NCBI RefSeq assembly: GCF_040807025.1
Contig: NC_090946.1
Location: 5,250,001 to 5,314,000, forward strand
DNA length: 64,000 nt
From: Struthio camelus
Lineage: Eukaryota > Chordata > Aves > Struthioniformes > Struthionidae
Direction: 5' to 3'
Under the pieces are notes generated by a model. The model was not told where the DNA came from. It saw nothing but the letters and a program-made list of their open reading frames with translations, and ran no database searches. Positions 1 to 13,600 of the stretch are shown here, one piece after another (within the stretch, counting starts at the first letter, position 1; the number at the start of each line of letters is the position of its first letter). The position numbers and the translations under genes were made by a program.

Positions 1-864
1 TCCCTGCTTCTTCCCCTCAGGCTTGGTTCTTCCCTACTCCAACTATACTTTCTAACATAAATCGGTTATACATTAATTAACGTACCAATCCCAGCTGAGC
101 TTTGGCTAAATCCAGAACACCTTTCTGCCAGTGGCCAGCGTCACCAACCTGTTGTGCTGAGTTATATTTATCCAGGTGTGAGTCGTCTGGAGAATCTCTG
201 CAATGTGAAGAATCCAGGGTGCAGAGCAGGGAGTGTTTCTTCCAAACATCTAACAGGTTGTACCCACCACCTGTGACTCTAACTAATGTAACGTGTTATA
301 TTAGAGTACCCTGTGCCACACATACCCTGAAACTACACATTCATTCATGCTCACCTCTTCCATAGGGGCTAGCATCTTCCCAAAGGGACCTGTGATCTTG
401 TGTGGCTCCATCACTGTAGACATAACTTGAAAGGGTATCATGCGTGCGAGAGAGGAAGGAAAGAACCAAGGATTCAGCATTTTCCAAAGCCCTGGGCCTC
501 TGTAAAGACATCTCAAACAGAGCACATAAGAAGGGGGACTCCCAGGGCCACTAGACCCTTTGAGAAATATCAGGTGGATGTTTTCTCCTTTTCACAGCAG
601 GAATCTGCAGTGGCAGATTAAAATAGAATTGCATAACCATGATTTGCAAGGCCTAATTTGAAAGATGGGATTTGGAAATTTCAGTCCTAAGATGGGACAA
701 GACCCTTGCTTGCTTGTCTTTACAGGGCAACAACAACATGTTCACTTGCTTCTTTTGCTTTGCTCTGGATTTGGGTTTCCCTTGCTGCTTTCTGACTAAC
801 CAAAATAAAGTTTTTTTATGCATGCATGCTTCTGAAAGAGACCCTACAGAGCAGGTTTGAATGA

Positions 865-945
865 GAAGAGTGGTTTCATCATTATGATGCTGAACTAGGA
901 CACAAGATACCTAGGCTAAATTCTCAGATCTGCCACAGGTTTCCA
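865..945 (+). mobile_element. MIR-like ancient SINE remnant, 5' part
   Basis: The order GCTGAACTAGGACACAAGAT, CCTAGGCTAAATTCTCAGAT, CTGCCACAG resembles the 5' half of MIR (the GGATTCGAATCC-type box followed by CTCTGCCAC). Match is weak. Confidence 0.25.
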
Positions 946-2084
946 GAGTGGCTCTTACAAGCATTTTTAGAGAACTAAAAAAGGTCGTGTGAATTTAGAT
1001 CTCTTGAGTGCCACATGAGGAGGAATGAGCACTGATGTCAGCACCTCACCAGCAACACCAGAAAGCTATTTTGTTCATTGATTGCTGAGGAGGGGGTGTA
1101 GCCTTTTCTATCTGACAGGTCCTCCAATACTATAACAAGAGTGGGCAGGAGAGATCATGGGAGACTGCAGGATATTCCCAGGTGCCCAGGGGGCTGTCTG
1201 GAGCATGGAAAGGAGTACAAGCCATACAGCAAGATATATATATCATGGTGCCTGTGCTCCCTTGGCTCGTGGGGGTACAAGAAGATGTAGGTTTGCATGA
1301 CAGTCTATCAAACCCAGCTTTCGCCAGCGTGACATTCCCTTATAAAAACATACAGCAACCCTAACAGATGGTGCTTTGTTGTCCTGGGAAGTTTAAAAGA
1401 TAACATCATGTGGTCGACAGCTAATGTTTCTAACTGAAGCTTTATATTACTTTCCGAGGCTTTTGCTAATCTAGCATTCCCATCTGACCCATCCAGTTGG
1501 CACTGCCTACACGCATAGCCAATAGCACCCTCAGTACAGATCTGCCTCCCCTCTCGTCCCCAGGCAGGACCCACAGGCAGTGTTTCCAGCACATATGTTT
1601 CACTAGTGCCCAAGTGCCTTAATCTAATGCACCTGATGCAGAGACTTTCCACGTCCTCAAGCACTTTGCATGTGTTGCAGAACAAAACCATTCCTGACCA
1701 TCTTCTTTTACTTGACTTGATGGAGCATGAGAGACATTTTTGGGCATTTTGGCATAATCCTATGTGGTCCAAACCAGTGAAGAAACTCTTTAGACAAAAG
1801 ACATCTAACCTTAACTAACCCTTTTCTGTGGCCCTTTGGTTAAACCAGCAGCATCAGATCCATGGCTTTGGGTAGGAAAACACATTTCAGTACCAGTTTG
1901 CAGGCATTTCAGAAGTCCTATCACATGAAACAGATTCCAGTAGGATGACCGATAGAAACACAGGTGGGATCTGTTAGAAATAGGCTAGACCATGCTAGGG
2001 AAAATATAGTATTACTCCTATGTAATTTGTTAGTTGTTAAGATTTTTAGAGATGGTTCTTCAACAAACATCTGTAGAGTCTTGT

Positions 2085-2255
2085 ATGCAGGGGTAGTGAG
2101 TCCTACTGGACAGAGCAATGGACAAAAGTTAAGGTTGAGGTTTCTATTCCTTCCTCTAATGGAAGGACATGTACATGGCCTTTGACAAGCCCTTTCCACC
2201 TCTTTGTGTCACAGTTTTCTTGTGCATAAAACAGGTGAAATGTTACTAACCAGAA
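2085..2255 (+). mobile_element. MIR-like ancient SINE remnant
   Basis: The stretch CACCTCTTTGTGTCACAGTT then TTCTTGTGCATAAAACAGGTG follows the order of the MIR core (CCTCTGTGCCTCAGTTTCCTC, ATCTGTAAAATGGG). It is strongly diverged. Confidence 0.45.
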
Positions 2256-4868
2256 CTGTGCAGAGAAAGTAGGTGTGGTTTGTTTTTTTTTTTTTTTAAA
2301 TGAAAGCTTTTGTGATTTAGCTTCATCTCAACTTGGAATTAAAATGGAAATTTTCAAAATTCTCCTTGAAAATAAGTTTAAGGAAAAAAAACCCAGCCAA
2401 ACAACTCTTTCACATTGATTCAATGTTTTGTTCTTGACAAACATCAAAAGGCTTGGAGGTCAAACTTTTTATTTGGCATTAGAGTGAACAGTCCTGCTGG
2501 GTTTTAGTAGATCTAAAATTAGAAGTGATTTCAGAATGAAAAAATCAAACTTTCCACTCACAGTTGTCTAAGTGGAACTTTAAGCTTTGCTATATTTTTC
2601 TACTGTTGATCTTCAGTGACGTTCCACCGAAAGCTTTTGTGTTTTGCTCAGTATTTCCCTACCAATACAATCATATGTTCCAATGGCCTGATACCAACAA
2701 ATTTTCTCCAGCCTGGTCTAACTGACTGCATTCTTAAAGGTGTTCTTAGACCCATGATGAAAAGCACACACAAACACTAGATGCTACTGTTTTTCTTAAC
2801 AGTGATGATGATGCTAATAATAATAGTCCTAAAAAATACACGGGTATTTCACAACATTTTCAAGTTGGCTAGTGTTCACCTAAAGTCCAGAAGTTTTCAC
2901 AAGAATTTTATATTTGCTGTGAGAACTAAAATAATGTATGACCATAGCAGAAGAGTGAGAAGTATTCTTAATAAAAATAATAAACCAAAAAATGTATGAC
3001 CAATAGCAGTGATTGGCCCACAGAGAACAGAGCTTTATTATTCTTTCCTGTCCGCCGGAGTTTCTCCACCCTTGCAACATTGCAGCTTCCTCTTGAAAGA
3101 GACTCAGAAAAAGTCAAAACAATGTATGGCCCTCTTCCGTTTGCTATAAAAGTAAGAGTAAAGAAATGTAGCAAAGGCAACAATGACAGGCCTCTACGAT
3201 GACTCTGCGTATGCCTTCAGGAGGATATTTGACCTTCAAGGATAAGGATGTCCGGAAAGTCAGGGAGTGAGATTTCCTTTGCTTTAAAGTACAATACAAC
3301 TTTATCCATCTCGCTGTCCTTTAGCGTTGCCTTCTGCTGGTCTCCCTGCCACCCTCTCTTTTAGCATGTGAAATCTCCTGGGCATGACCTGAGCACGGGC
3401 GAGCTGCTGGGCCGAGGTTTACAGGATCACTTAGCTGGCTCACACTCATGACATACCCTGGGGGTGAGTCAGTGTCCGGCTTTAGCCGGAGGGTGCCCGT
3501 GAGTACCGGCCCCCTTGGCAGAAGTGTAGTGCTGCTACTTGTCCCCACTCCCTGACCTGCCCCACCAGCCATCGCTGCCTGCAGGGGCACCTGCTCTGGG
3601 TACTGGCTTGGTCTCGAGGATGCAAGAGGCAGCCCCGGTTGTGTGAGTCACAGGGGACACTGCCCTATGCCTCACACCCCTCTCCCCAACCGCTCAGTCC
3701 CGCTCTTGCACAGCTCTTCATCAACCCCTTGGCCACGCTGGTGCAAATGTTTGTGCAAGGGCCCCGTAAAGTGCCCCGGGGTATGGATTTGGTTAAAAAT
3801 AGCCACTTGTGGAATCACATAGACAGACAGACAGATAGCGACACCCACCCACCCCAACAACAGATCACTGAACAGCTCTGGGTTTAAAGTGACCTTATTT
3901 TGGAGGATGCCACTGACTCAGTCCACAGAATTGCCCCACAAACAGTTGTCTCAGCACTGGTGGGGGGAGGAGTGAGAAATGCAGAGCGGAGGGCTGCGAA
4001 ACAGCAGGCTTTAATTTGAGCCTGGCTTAGCTGCTGGAGCCCTTGTCTCGTGAAATGCTGTGCTCATGCACAAGGCTTAGGTTTGGCGAGCCTAGGAAAA
4101 GGCAATCCTTGTACAGCCATACATGGCACCGCTAAATTTGCCTCTTGCTTCCCTTCCTATATATGCTTAACCCTCTGGGGAAGGAGGAGAAAACGGCCAC
4201 ACCCAGCAGGAAGATAAGGAAGGGATCGGGATCGGGTCAGGAACCCTCTAATCAGGGAAGCGTGAGCCAAGCCAGGAGGAGGACAGCCGGGAGAAGACAA
4301 CTTGTGCATCAGACCTTGCAGAGTGCAGGAGCTCTTAGGGACGCCCCCATGGAGCGGGGAAAAACCCTGGGGAAAGCAACCTGCTCCGCCAAGGCTCCAT
4401 CTTGTCTCTCACATGTGTTTTTTGAGGGCTCTGAGCGTAGTTAAAGCTGACACATTCTCAATCTTGTTCAAATCCAGTGTTGTCTCAATTTAGCAAAATT
4501 ATTTTAAAACTCCTGACCCCTCCGAAACAGGTCCCCCCCCCCACTAGTGAAGATTCAATTAATATCAGACAACTTAAACTGATTTGAAAGCATTGGCGCA
4601 GGCTCTGTCCTGGTTTAACTTGGCCAGCATCACACCACATCCTCGTTTCGACTAACAGAAGTTTGAACAGAGACAGGGTCCTTAGAGCAGCGTAAAAAAG
4701 CAGGCAAAGGCCAAATAATAAAAATAGTATGAATAAATAAAAAGAATGGAAGCCAATGGGGCAAAGGCTTGCCAGCACTGGGGTTTACTGCGTTACAAAC
4801 ACCGAGATGTTCCAGGGATCACTCAGTCCGACACGTCAGCAAGGGCCCTCTACAGTCAGCCTCCTTCC

Positions 4869-4917
4869 CGAAACATCAGCGGCGCTAGCGCGCGTGCATC
4901 CGCCGCTTAGCCCGGCG
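4869..4917. promoter_or_regulatory. Isolated CpG cluster upstream of EPS8L2
   Basis: Ten CpG dinucleotides lie within 49 bp, in otherwise CpG-poor DNA 2.7 kb before the first coding exon. It could mark a small promoter or an unseen 5' UTR exon of EPS8L2. No TATA box or donor site could be tied to it. Confidence 0.3.
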
Positions 4918-5235
4918 AAAGACTTTTGAAGCCCCAGCATACAAATGGGACTGCAAGCGGTGCAAAGCCCTTTATGCCTGTCTTATGTTGCTTCATGGGT
5001 TGCGGGTGTTCCTATCACACGTTTCCAGCAGTGCGTTCAGATCAGTGGCAACTAATTCTGACTGCTGCTGAGGTCCAGTGGCATTTCTGCTAGCCGTGGT
5101 ACATCATCACAGCTTCTTATGTCTTCTTCTAGGGAACCCAGCTTATTTCTTGGGTACTTTCTTATTAACTAGCAGGAGATTAAGAGTGAGCTCATTTTAT
5201 GGCTGATCCTGCTTCACCCACGAGGCTTAGCAGCA

Positions 5236-5284
5236 AAATTTGCCATTCCCAAATGGCAAATTTACTGCTCCCCTAGGAGCAGTA
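5236..5284. repeat. Two abutting perfect hairpins
   Basis: Hairpin 1 has 12-bp arms, AAATTTGCCATT at 5236-5247 and its exact complement at 5252-5263, around a 4-nt loop (CCCA). Hairpin 2 has 9-bp arms, TACTGCTCC at 5263-5271 and its exact complement at 5276-5284, around a 4-nt loop. They share base 5263. Function is unknown. Confidence 0.9.
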
Positions 5285-7575
5285 GAGGGTTTGACCACAT
5301 GGATTCTTCTAAAAGCAGGAGAAGACTCCCATCTTTTCTCTTTCTGGTGGAGCTTGTGAAGGGAAAAACAAAAGCTAGCATGTCCCTGGCTGCCTCCCGT
5401 CATTTCACAGATGGGATTTGGGAGCAAGCTCTGAGCTCTGTGGGGCAAACTCAGTGCTTGCTTACCTACTGCAGCACCTTGGGTTTCAGTCCGTAAAGGC
5501 ACAGCCCTGGGGCGGTAAGTGGAAGAGAGCTAGAAACATTACATTAATAAGCAAAAATGTACCTGACTCTGATCATGAGCCGTGAGACTGATGTGATCAA
5601 ATAGTATAAAGTAAACAGAACAGATCTGGGTTTATTAGAGCACGTTCCCTTTTTCTAGGTATCTTATGCTAATGTACTCAGAGATCTGGGAGATAGGAAC
5701 AGTGTGAGGACTGTAAAAGGAAACCAACAGACAGCTATTAACAGAGGAAAAATTCACAGGTACCCAAGCTTGGGCACTGGGACGGGTTTTATTACGCTCA
5801 GAGAGGTTGGCAGAACATCAAGCTTCTATTCTAACATGTATATGATTTTATATCTGCGTGAGCGTGCATGCGTGGACTATAGTATCTACCAAAAGAGAGT
5901 GGAAAGGGAGAATTTAACATCCTATCTAAAAAATTCACTTCATGCACTTCAAAGAAGTATCACTGGAACACAGACCATGCTGAAGGGCATAAGGCTGGGC
6001 CGAAAACATGCCAGAGACCCCCTGTGCAAGGTCTATGTGGACACATGAGCGTGCATAGCCGTGCCACCATGCATGCAGCATGCAACTGTGAAGCATACAC
6101 GCAAGCGGTTTGTTTTCTCTAAAGAGCTGTATCTACAGAAAATATATCCCTCTATGACACACGTGCAGTCTTGTTAAGATCAGCAAGAAAACTTTGCATC
6201 CACCTTGACCTCAGGGCAAAACACGCAGAGCAAAATACCGCAAACGTGTTTCCAACCTGAGGAATAGAAACGGGTGCACAAGGAATCTAGGGCAGCTCTG
6301 CTGGCGGCACAGCAAGCCCTGCAGCAGAGAGATTCAGCCTCCAGTGAGGAAATCCCAGATGCCAGGGATGACTCCAAAGTATTCCCCAGGAATTACAGGC
6401 CAATTTGGTCTAAGCTCGGCTAAGAAAAACCTTTGCAAGACAGCTCTGCCCGCTGCCAAGGATACCTCTCATAGCAGCACTGTGGTGCACGCTGCAAGAA
6501 GTCCCATTGAAGACGCTGATTAATTTCTCCCTTTAGGCCAACAAGTACTTTAAAGCTATATCTTTGAATTCTGCCAGCCTTTCAATGAGATGAGTGGGGT
6601 TTCATCCAGGCAAAGGTAAAAAGAGGAGCGGAGTACCCAGCTCACATGCAGGTGGCTCCTGAGCTTTTCAAAACCGAGTACAAAAACTTGATGGCTTTGT
6701 CTCAGATTTCCTTCAAGTCGCACATGGGAGCAGCGGTGAATATCTTGGATCCCCATAAAAAATGTCTCCTAAGTTTTTATTATATTTTGTTTTCCCTTCC
6801 TTTATTTCTCCTTTCAGTTTTGCTCACAGAGCAGTGCCTGGATCCATCTCAATCTTCCCTTCGTTTAAAATTCTTATCAGAGAGAGGAAGGAAAGATCGG
6901 TGAACCAAGCCATCTGCCTCTCACCAGGCAGTCAGCCATTTGTAGGAATTTCTTCTCCTTTCTTTCGCTGCCAGTGGAGCAGCATTCACAGTTCCGTCAC
7001 TCTTCTCTATGCGAGGAATAACCTGGTGAGGACACTTTAATGGCTGGCACTGAGCTTAATACTGCCACATAAGAAAAGCTAACGGCAGTATGTGCATGAT
7101 GAAATGACTCAGGACACTTAACAGCGTGAGTGCACCTGAGCGCAGGGGACACAGTGATCCACGTGCTTGTTAATAGCCTCTGACTGACCATAGAGGCAAA
7201 GGCCACCTTAGCCTGGGCTAAGCTGTAGCCAGGGCTGCTTTGATTGATTAAAAAAAGGACGTGCTGAAATATCACAGAGTCCGGTTGTGCCTAGAAGGGA
7301 CAGGTGAGAGTGGAAAGATAAAAACAGGTTTTGGAAAGGCACTCTGCAACGTCTCGGTCTCAGCTCAGCCCTGGTCAAAGGCAGCTCTTCGACTGTCTGC
7401 GGGAGGCAGAGAGCGATGAGAAACCTCCATCGTGCCCATCTGAATGCTTCTGTTTGCCTGTGCCGCTGCAGGGAGACCCACAGCGGTGGTGGGAGGTACC
7501 CTGCAGACAAATCACCCGGCAGTGTGTGGAGGCTGTTGTCTGATCACTAACCTGGCTCCTCTGCTTCCCTTCCAG

Positions 7576-7640
7576 CTGCCAGTCCTGCGAAGCGACATGA
7601 GTCTCAAGGGATCCCTCAGTAGCAGCCCTGGCTCAGCAAA
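7576..7640 (+). CDS. EPS8L2: EPS8L2 exon with start codon (CDS 7597-7640)
   Basis: The exon follows the acceptor cttccag at 7569-7575, carries 21 nt of 5' UTR and opens with ATG at 7597 (G at -3). It encodes residues 1-14, [14 protein letters not shown], and the first two bases of an Asn codon, then the donor gtaagg. Human EPS8L2 begins similarly (MSQSGAVS...). Because the exon starts at an acceptor, at least one non-coding exon must lie upstream. Confidence 0.85.
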
Positions 7641-10600
7641 GTAAGGACCTCCCTGGCGGGGTAACGTTGGCTCCCTCTGGCTTGGGGTTGATGCCCCACC
7701 TCCTCCCTACCACGCAGGGGGAGGCTCCCAGCAGTCCCACTTGCCCCCCAAGTCCCCGGCTGTTCGCTTTGCCCAGCTTCGGCATCTCTCAGGCTGTAGT
7801 TGTACCCATCGCTGCTGCCTCATGCCTCTGGGGTCTTGTGCATCACAGCTTGGTAACGCCACCCCAGACAAGCTGTCTGCAGCCTGGAGGAGAGCCACGG
7901 CACGCCACAGCCTGAACTAGAGCCACCAGCTCTCTCCCTCCCTCCTGCATGCTCTCAGTCTCCAGAGAGCACGGCGTATGCATATGAGCACCATGTACCA
8001 TACCACCACCAGCCCTCAGGGGACCGTCAGGATAGAGCAGAAAGGAGATGCCTGCCACCCACTGACTCACTGCACCATGCAGGGCAACCTGACCACAGGG
8101 CCTGAAACCCAGAGATCCCTCTTTGATCTTCCCCTGCCAGGCCAGAGCTGGAGAAAACACCGTTATCTCCTGGCTGTGCACTCCTACACACAAGCTAAGC
8201 ATGGATGGGGAGGGGTGGGATAGCATTACGAGGGAGGTAACCCATGCTTAGACACCCTACCACTCAGGTATTTTACACACAATTATGTCCTTCCACATTT
8301 TGAAATGTTCTATATCTGAGCGTCTGCCTTCAAGGAGTATATTTCAAAAGGGTTCATTAATTAGGGCCCTTAATCTAGGCACTCACACTGCCTCAGGTTT
8401 GGGTGGACGCAGGTATTATTTGGAGGGGTCTCTGTTTACCTTGGTTACTCCCAGTAACAGCCCAGGTATATCACTCATTGTGAGCCACTGTCCCTAAAAC
8501 AGCACCTCTAGAAGCTCTCTTCTGCCAGGGGATTCTGTAAGTGGAGGTAACTCTAGTGAAGATGGGCCCAAATGGGCTGCCCTGTCTCCTGTTTCCATCT
8601 GTTGGGTTTGGTGACATGGGGCTCGTGGCATGGATAATAGTTAGGGTTGCAGAGAGAACCTGGGGAACCATCAGACAAGCCAGTGCTTTGCCTGGTAATT
8701 CAGAGTCCCGCCACATCTGACTAATGTGATGAGGAGGGAAAGGCTGGTCTCTCCAGGGAGAGCCACGAGGTTTCTGTGCTGACAGCAGGGAATGCCACAA
8801 AGGGATCAGAAGATGTTAGGAGAAAAGGGTCACAGGGAATGAGGCTGAAATCAATAGAAAATTAAGTCTACGACCTCTTGTTCTTGTTCTGCCCTCTCCT
8901 GTGACAGGATCAGCCAGAGACACCTGAACCACATTTGATGGATGTCCAATCTTGCTAAAAAACAGCAGGGGAGATTTCCCATTCTCCCCATGGGGTCTGC
9001 CCCTTGACCTTGCTCTCCTGCCTACTAGCAAGCTTTTCCATGTATCTGGCCCTGTCTACAGCTTCAACCCATTATTTCTCACCTCAGACAGAGGAGTGAA
9101 TTCCTTCCTTCCCCTTTGCAGCCTACCCAAGCAGTTCCCCCATCTTCTAAACCAAGAGGTTTAGTTGGGTGATGATCAGCAGAGCCCATACGTTCATCAT
9201 CTTGGGCAAAAGGCCTGCGCTGTTTTTAGATCTGGGTTGCTGAAAGGCAAAAAAAAAATTGCTATGCTGTTGAGTAAGAAGCAAGAACTTGTTGCATTCC
9301 CCATCCCCGCCCGCCCCCCACCCCCCAAAAAAAAAAAGAGGTAAGCTTCAGGTGAATGGGAATACAGCTTTTTATACCAGCTCAGGAGGAGGTGTGGACA
9401 GCTGGATGGGTGGATGCAGAAGCCAACCTTGTCCAGGCCTGGTGGGGCAGGCCAGTGCTCCAACACATTACTCAATGGTCAGAAAGCCGTGGACATGTAC
9501 CATGCTATCACATTAGTGTATGAGTCGCATTGTAAAGGCAGATGTTAAAAAGAACCAGGAACTGATGGTTTATTTGTACCTTCTTTGTTTTACAGTGGCA
9601 GCATGGGCAAAGCGGACGGAGCCTCCAAGCTGAGCGCAAAGGACCTGTATGGTAAGTTGTGCCCACAAACCAGGCTGTTGCCAGAGAAGAACTAGCTGAT
9701 GGGAAACTCAAGATACAGCTTGTGCCTATTGGACATATCAATGTCTTCTCACTTATCATTAAAGGCTCTTCCAGGCTGTACCAGTGTGCAGGATCTAGGC
9801 AAGCTACTCATCTGTTCCAGTATTAGGTAGTTTTTCATGCTCTTCTCTCCTTACAACTGTATAACGAAACCCAGACCCACCCAGGCAAAATTCCTGCACA
9901 TCTAGGATTTCCTATTGCAAAGACAGCTCTGAAGATCTGGACCCAGTCATTAGGGAGTTCTAGGCACCAGAACTCAATCAAAGCCACGTGAACCTGGGCC
10001 TTAGTACACAACAGGATGGCCTGGCATGGGAGCAAAAATGCATCTTGCCTCTACACTACTGTCTCCCCTGCTTGGCCATAGGCACAGTTGTGATTTTGTG
10101 AGAACAGACAAGCCTGTGCAGAACGCTGCTTCCCCCCCCCCCGGTCACCCAAATCCTCTCCTGTTATGTTAGCAAGATAACCCGATAAAGGGCCTAACAA
10201 AAGAAAGATTGTCCCCAGCAGGTTAATGATTATACTTTTTAACTACTCGGTGAACCATGAAAACTCCAATGCCCTTTGGCTTTTTGGAAGTAGAGGAAAT
10301 CTGTAGGATCAGTGCTTTTACATACAGAGCCTGATCTGCAGCTTGTTTCAACCACCACAGCTCCAGAAGAGTCAATGAATCACGGGATGAGGAGCAGTAG
10401 AGAACACTTAGGTATCAATAGCAGTTAATCCTGATCTTAGCAGCTCTCTTAATGTATCACAGGTGAAGACCTGGCCTGTGGGGCATGCAGGGATGGGCTG
10501 AACAAGCAGAAAGTCAGGTGAGAAGTCATCTCCTCAGTCAGTCTTTAGATAAGAGGATAGACTCCTCCGAGGCTTTTGAGGTACCTGAGCCTGCAAGCTC

Positions 10601-13600
10601 TTTTCCTGGCTTAGACTATGAGCCTACAATGGTATTTCATAAGCCTCCCATGCCTGGTGCAGGTAGGAGAACCAGAAAAGAGGAGAGCTGGACTCTTCTT
10701 TCAGAACTTTACTTTCTGGCAGAAAAATTGCTTCACTAAATCTTTCGAGAGCTGTCGATTTGCCTGGTTTAGGCTTTCATTAGATGCAAAAAATCTATAA
10801 CAGCCCCTTGTTGCAGAGCTTATACTTATCAGAAATCTCCTTTTGCTGCTACAAGGTGATGGTGCTTGCATTTGTCCCTGGAAAGCCACTGTGGTTGCTG
10901 AATGTTTTTGCCTGGAGGTTTGTCATTGTAGAGTGGCCTGGAACAGTGTCCCCCAAGTGACCTATTTTGCCTGGGGAGAAGTGGGTCCTGGTGGGTAGGT
11001 GGGTGGTGTACTTAGTGAATAAAACGTTAAACAAAGTAATCGTTAACTTAGATTAGCTGCAAAGAAGTGATACATGGGAATAAAGGCAGAGGAGAAATCT
11101 GGTGTTACTGGCCAGGGCTATTTGTGGCCTCAATTCTGCAGGATAGGTAGGTGCCAAGTGGAGGTTCACTTGTGTAGAGGTGAAATGACGTGTATAAAGC
11201 CTAGAAAGGAGAGGCTAAAGTGTGGAAATGTTTGGGTGCTACTCCACTTTGTGCGCAGGGCTGTCAGCTGAGCTCCTGCTTCTGGCAGCATTGTTTGCTT
11301 TGCCGTGAGTTGAAAGCTCCCGCAGCGCTGACAGGGCGGAAAGATTTTGGTTGCAAAGCAAAATAAAGAACCATATAGAGCCACGTGAAAATTAAGCTGA
11401 GAGTTGAAAATAACACGTTTGAAACATAGCATGTGCTCAGGCTAGCACGCGCTGACGGAAGCACTCCAGCACTTTGAATTATCTGGGTTCAGGATGACCT
11501 AATTTTCGACCATAAGAATGACTTGATGCCTAGTCACAGAGAGCAGTGACCACCCTGCAATGCCTTTCCTGCAAAAGCTAGCAAAGGAAAAGGATGACAA
11601 ACTGCTTTAAAAACAAACACAGCTTCTCAAATAAGTCAATCTCAACACTGATTTTTTTTTTTTTCATGGGCACACCCCCCAACGCACATCTCACTGGGAA
11701 CAGGAGCTCTCCCATTTAATTCCAGCAAACCAGTAAATGAGAGCCCTAGGTCCATGGGCTGAATCTTCAAGAGGGGTAGATCAGCATTGCTCCTCCAGCT
11801 GCTGTAAATCAGCTGCCCGTTCTTTTCCTCCCACCTCTGAAGGACAATATGAGGTCTGCACTAATTTACAGCATAAATCAGTGGCAGTTGGCTGGGCCAG
11901 CCGAGTGTTGCATGAGTACACCCTGGGAGTTTATGCCTGGCAGAACCTGAAACTCACCCAACTAATTCAGCGTGCCTTTTGCAAAGGACACTCAGTATGT
12001 GTTGGTTTCCCAGCATTTAAATGTTTGGGTCTCCTTCTCACTTGGATCCTCCCTCCCCCAACATTAATTTCTGCTCTGAGCTGGCACATTTAGGGGCAGA
12101 GGGTAGGCAAAAACTAAAATTCCGCAGAGAATTATTTTATAATGAAAAAAATCACATAAAGCTGATCTGGCCTTGATTATGTGATTATGATGCTGCTAAG
12201 GGACAGTCAGAGTTTACACAACTTTTTATATTTCCATGTTTCTCCTTTATCATCACGCTGGATCCTCAGCCTGTGCAAACTGCGAGATCTCCAAAGAAAT
12301 GAGCACGATGATTCCCAAATTCACACTACACAACCATCTGCTCCATTTAAAGCTGTCTGGTTAATGTCCTTCTATCCTCTGTGGATCCAATACACACAGA
12401 TGTCTAAATATTAATTCTAGGTGCATGAGGCCTTAGGTTTAGACTTCTTCCAAGGATATTTTTCTGTAATATAATACCCTTGCAACACAAAACAGGTATG
12501 GGAGGAAGAAGGGTAGGTACTTGGGCTGTCTTGGGTAGTCTCCATCCAAATGCTAACCCAGCCTGCCCCATCATTGCTTGTCTCACACAACAAGAGTGCA
12601 AACTGCAGTGACACGACTGTTATCTGAGGGCCAAGATAGCCCCTAGCAAGAATAGGGACATAATGGCAGTATTAAAGCCAACTTAGGTGAGACCCAACAG
12701 AGCTGAACCAGTGACATTTAAGAGCATCATGGTCAGACTGAAGTAGAGCAGCAGCTCCAGGCTGCACACAGAAAGCCAGCTGGACGGCAGAGGTTTATAC
12801 TAGTGGGGGATCTGGCTCTGTGGGGTGCAAGGACATAGCGTGAAACTCATAGCACAGGTCCCAGCCACTGGGCCATGTACATCCATGCAGGACGCAGCCT
12901 TGTAGCTGGTTATTGGTGGAGAAGGTGGCTGCCCTGGCGTCACACTTGGAATTGCCTTGATCTCTGCTGGAATTGCCCTGATCATCAGGTATCTAGCATA
13001 AGAGCATAACATCATGTTTTTATATTGTAGCAAAAACAGAAGAGTACAGAGATGTCCATAGTCACCATGAAATCTTCAGAGAAGCTGGCTTAAAGCCCTC
13101 AGATATCCTGAGTTTTGGTCAGAGTTTAAGTACACTTTCTACGTGCTCAGCTGTCTGCTGAAAGTGCCTCAGTGGCTGAAGGATGTCCATCTGTCCTTCC
13201 TCCTTGGTCACTTTGTGGTCTGGTGCACCATTTGAGCCTCTCCTCAGCAGTTTGGGGCTGTGCACAGAGCACCCAGCTAGAATGGAGGAGATCCCAGTTT
13301 TGAATTATCAGGGCATCATTCAATTATCAGGGTATCAGCCTGCTTGTACAGAAAGGTCAGTTGTTGCTCTACGTTTCCCATCAGAGCCAACAACAATGAC
13401 CTTCATTGTAGCTTGATCTTCCACCAGTAAATCTAAAAAACATTTACAAAGGACATAAATGCCAAACCCCATTTTCTTTGCTGTCTGAGGTGGCAGGGAC
13501 TGACTGAAGTCAACTAGAGATAAGGGAAAGCTTTGCTACGTATTCATCCTTACCTCATCCATTAATGGGCTAGGTAAAAATATGAAAAGTGACACAGCAA

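Larger units (their letters stand above)
1..7575. other. Upstream/5' region with no recognised coding gene
   Basis: No open reading frame here resembles a protein I know, and nothing matches TMEM80 or DEAF1, which lie upstream of EPS8L2 in human. The longest frame is 154 codons on the minus strand at 1308-1772 and has no recognisable domain. The stretch holds a T15 run at 2283-2297, two MIR-like SINE fossils, a CCAAT pair facing each other at about 3000-3017, a dense CpG cluster at 4869-4917 and twin hairpins at 5236-5284. A non-coding first exon and promoter of EPS8L2 probably lies here or before the window, because the first coding exon begins at a splice acceptor. I cannot place it from sequence alone. 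Confidence 0.6.

Noticed and set aside
9305..9337. C-rich run followed by A11, considered as a processed pseudogene tail
   Set aside because: No coding-like sequence precedes the A run on either strand and no target-site duplication is visible, so it is treated as low-complexity DNA.
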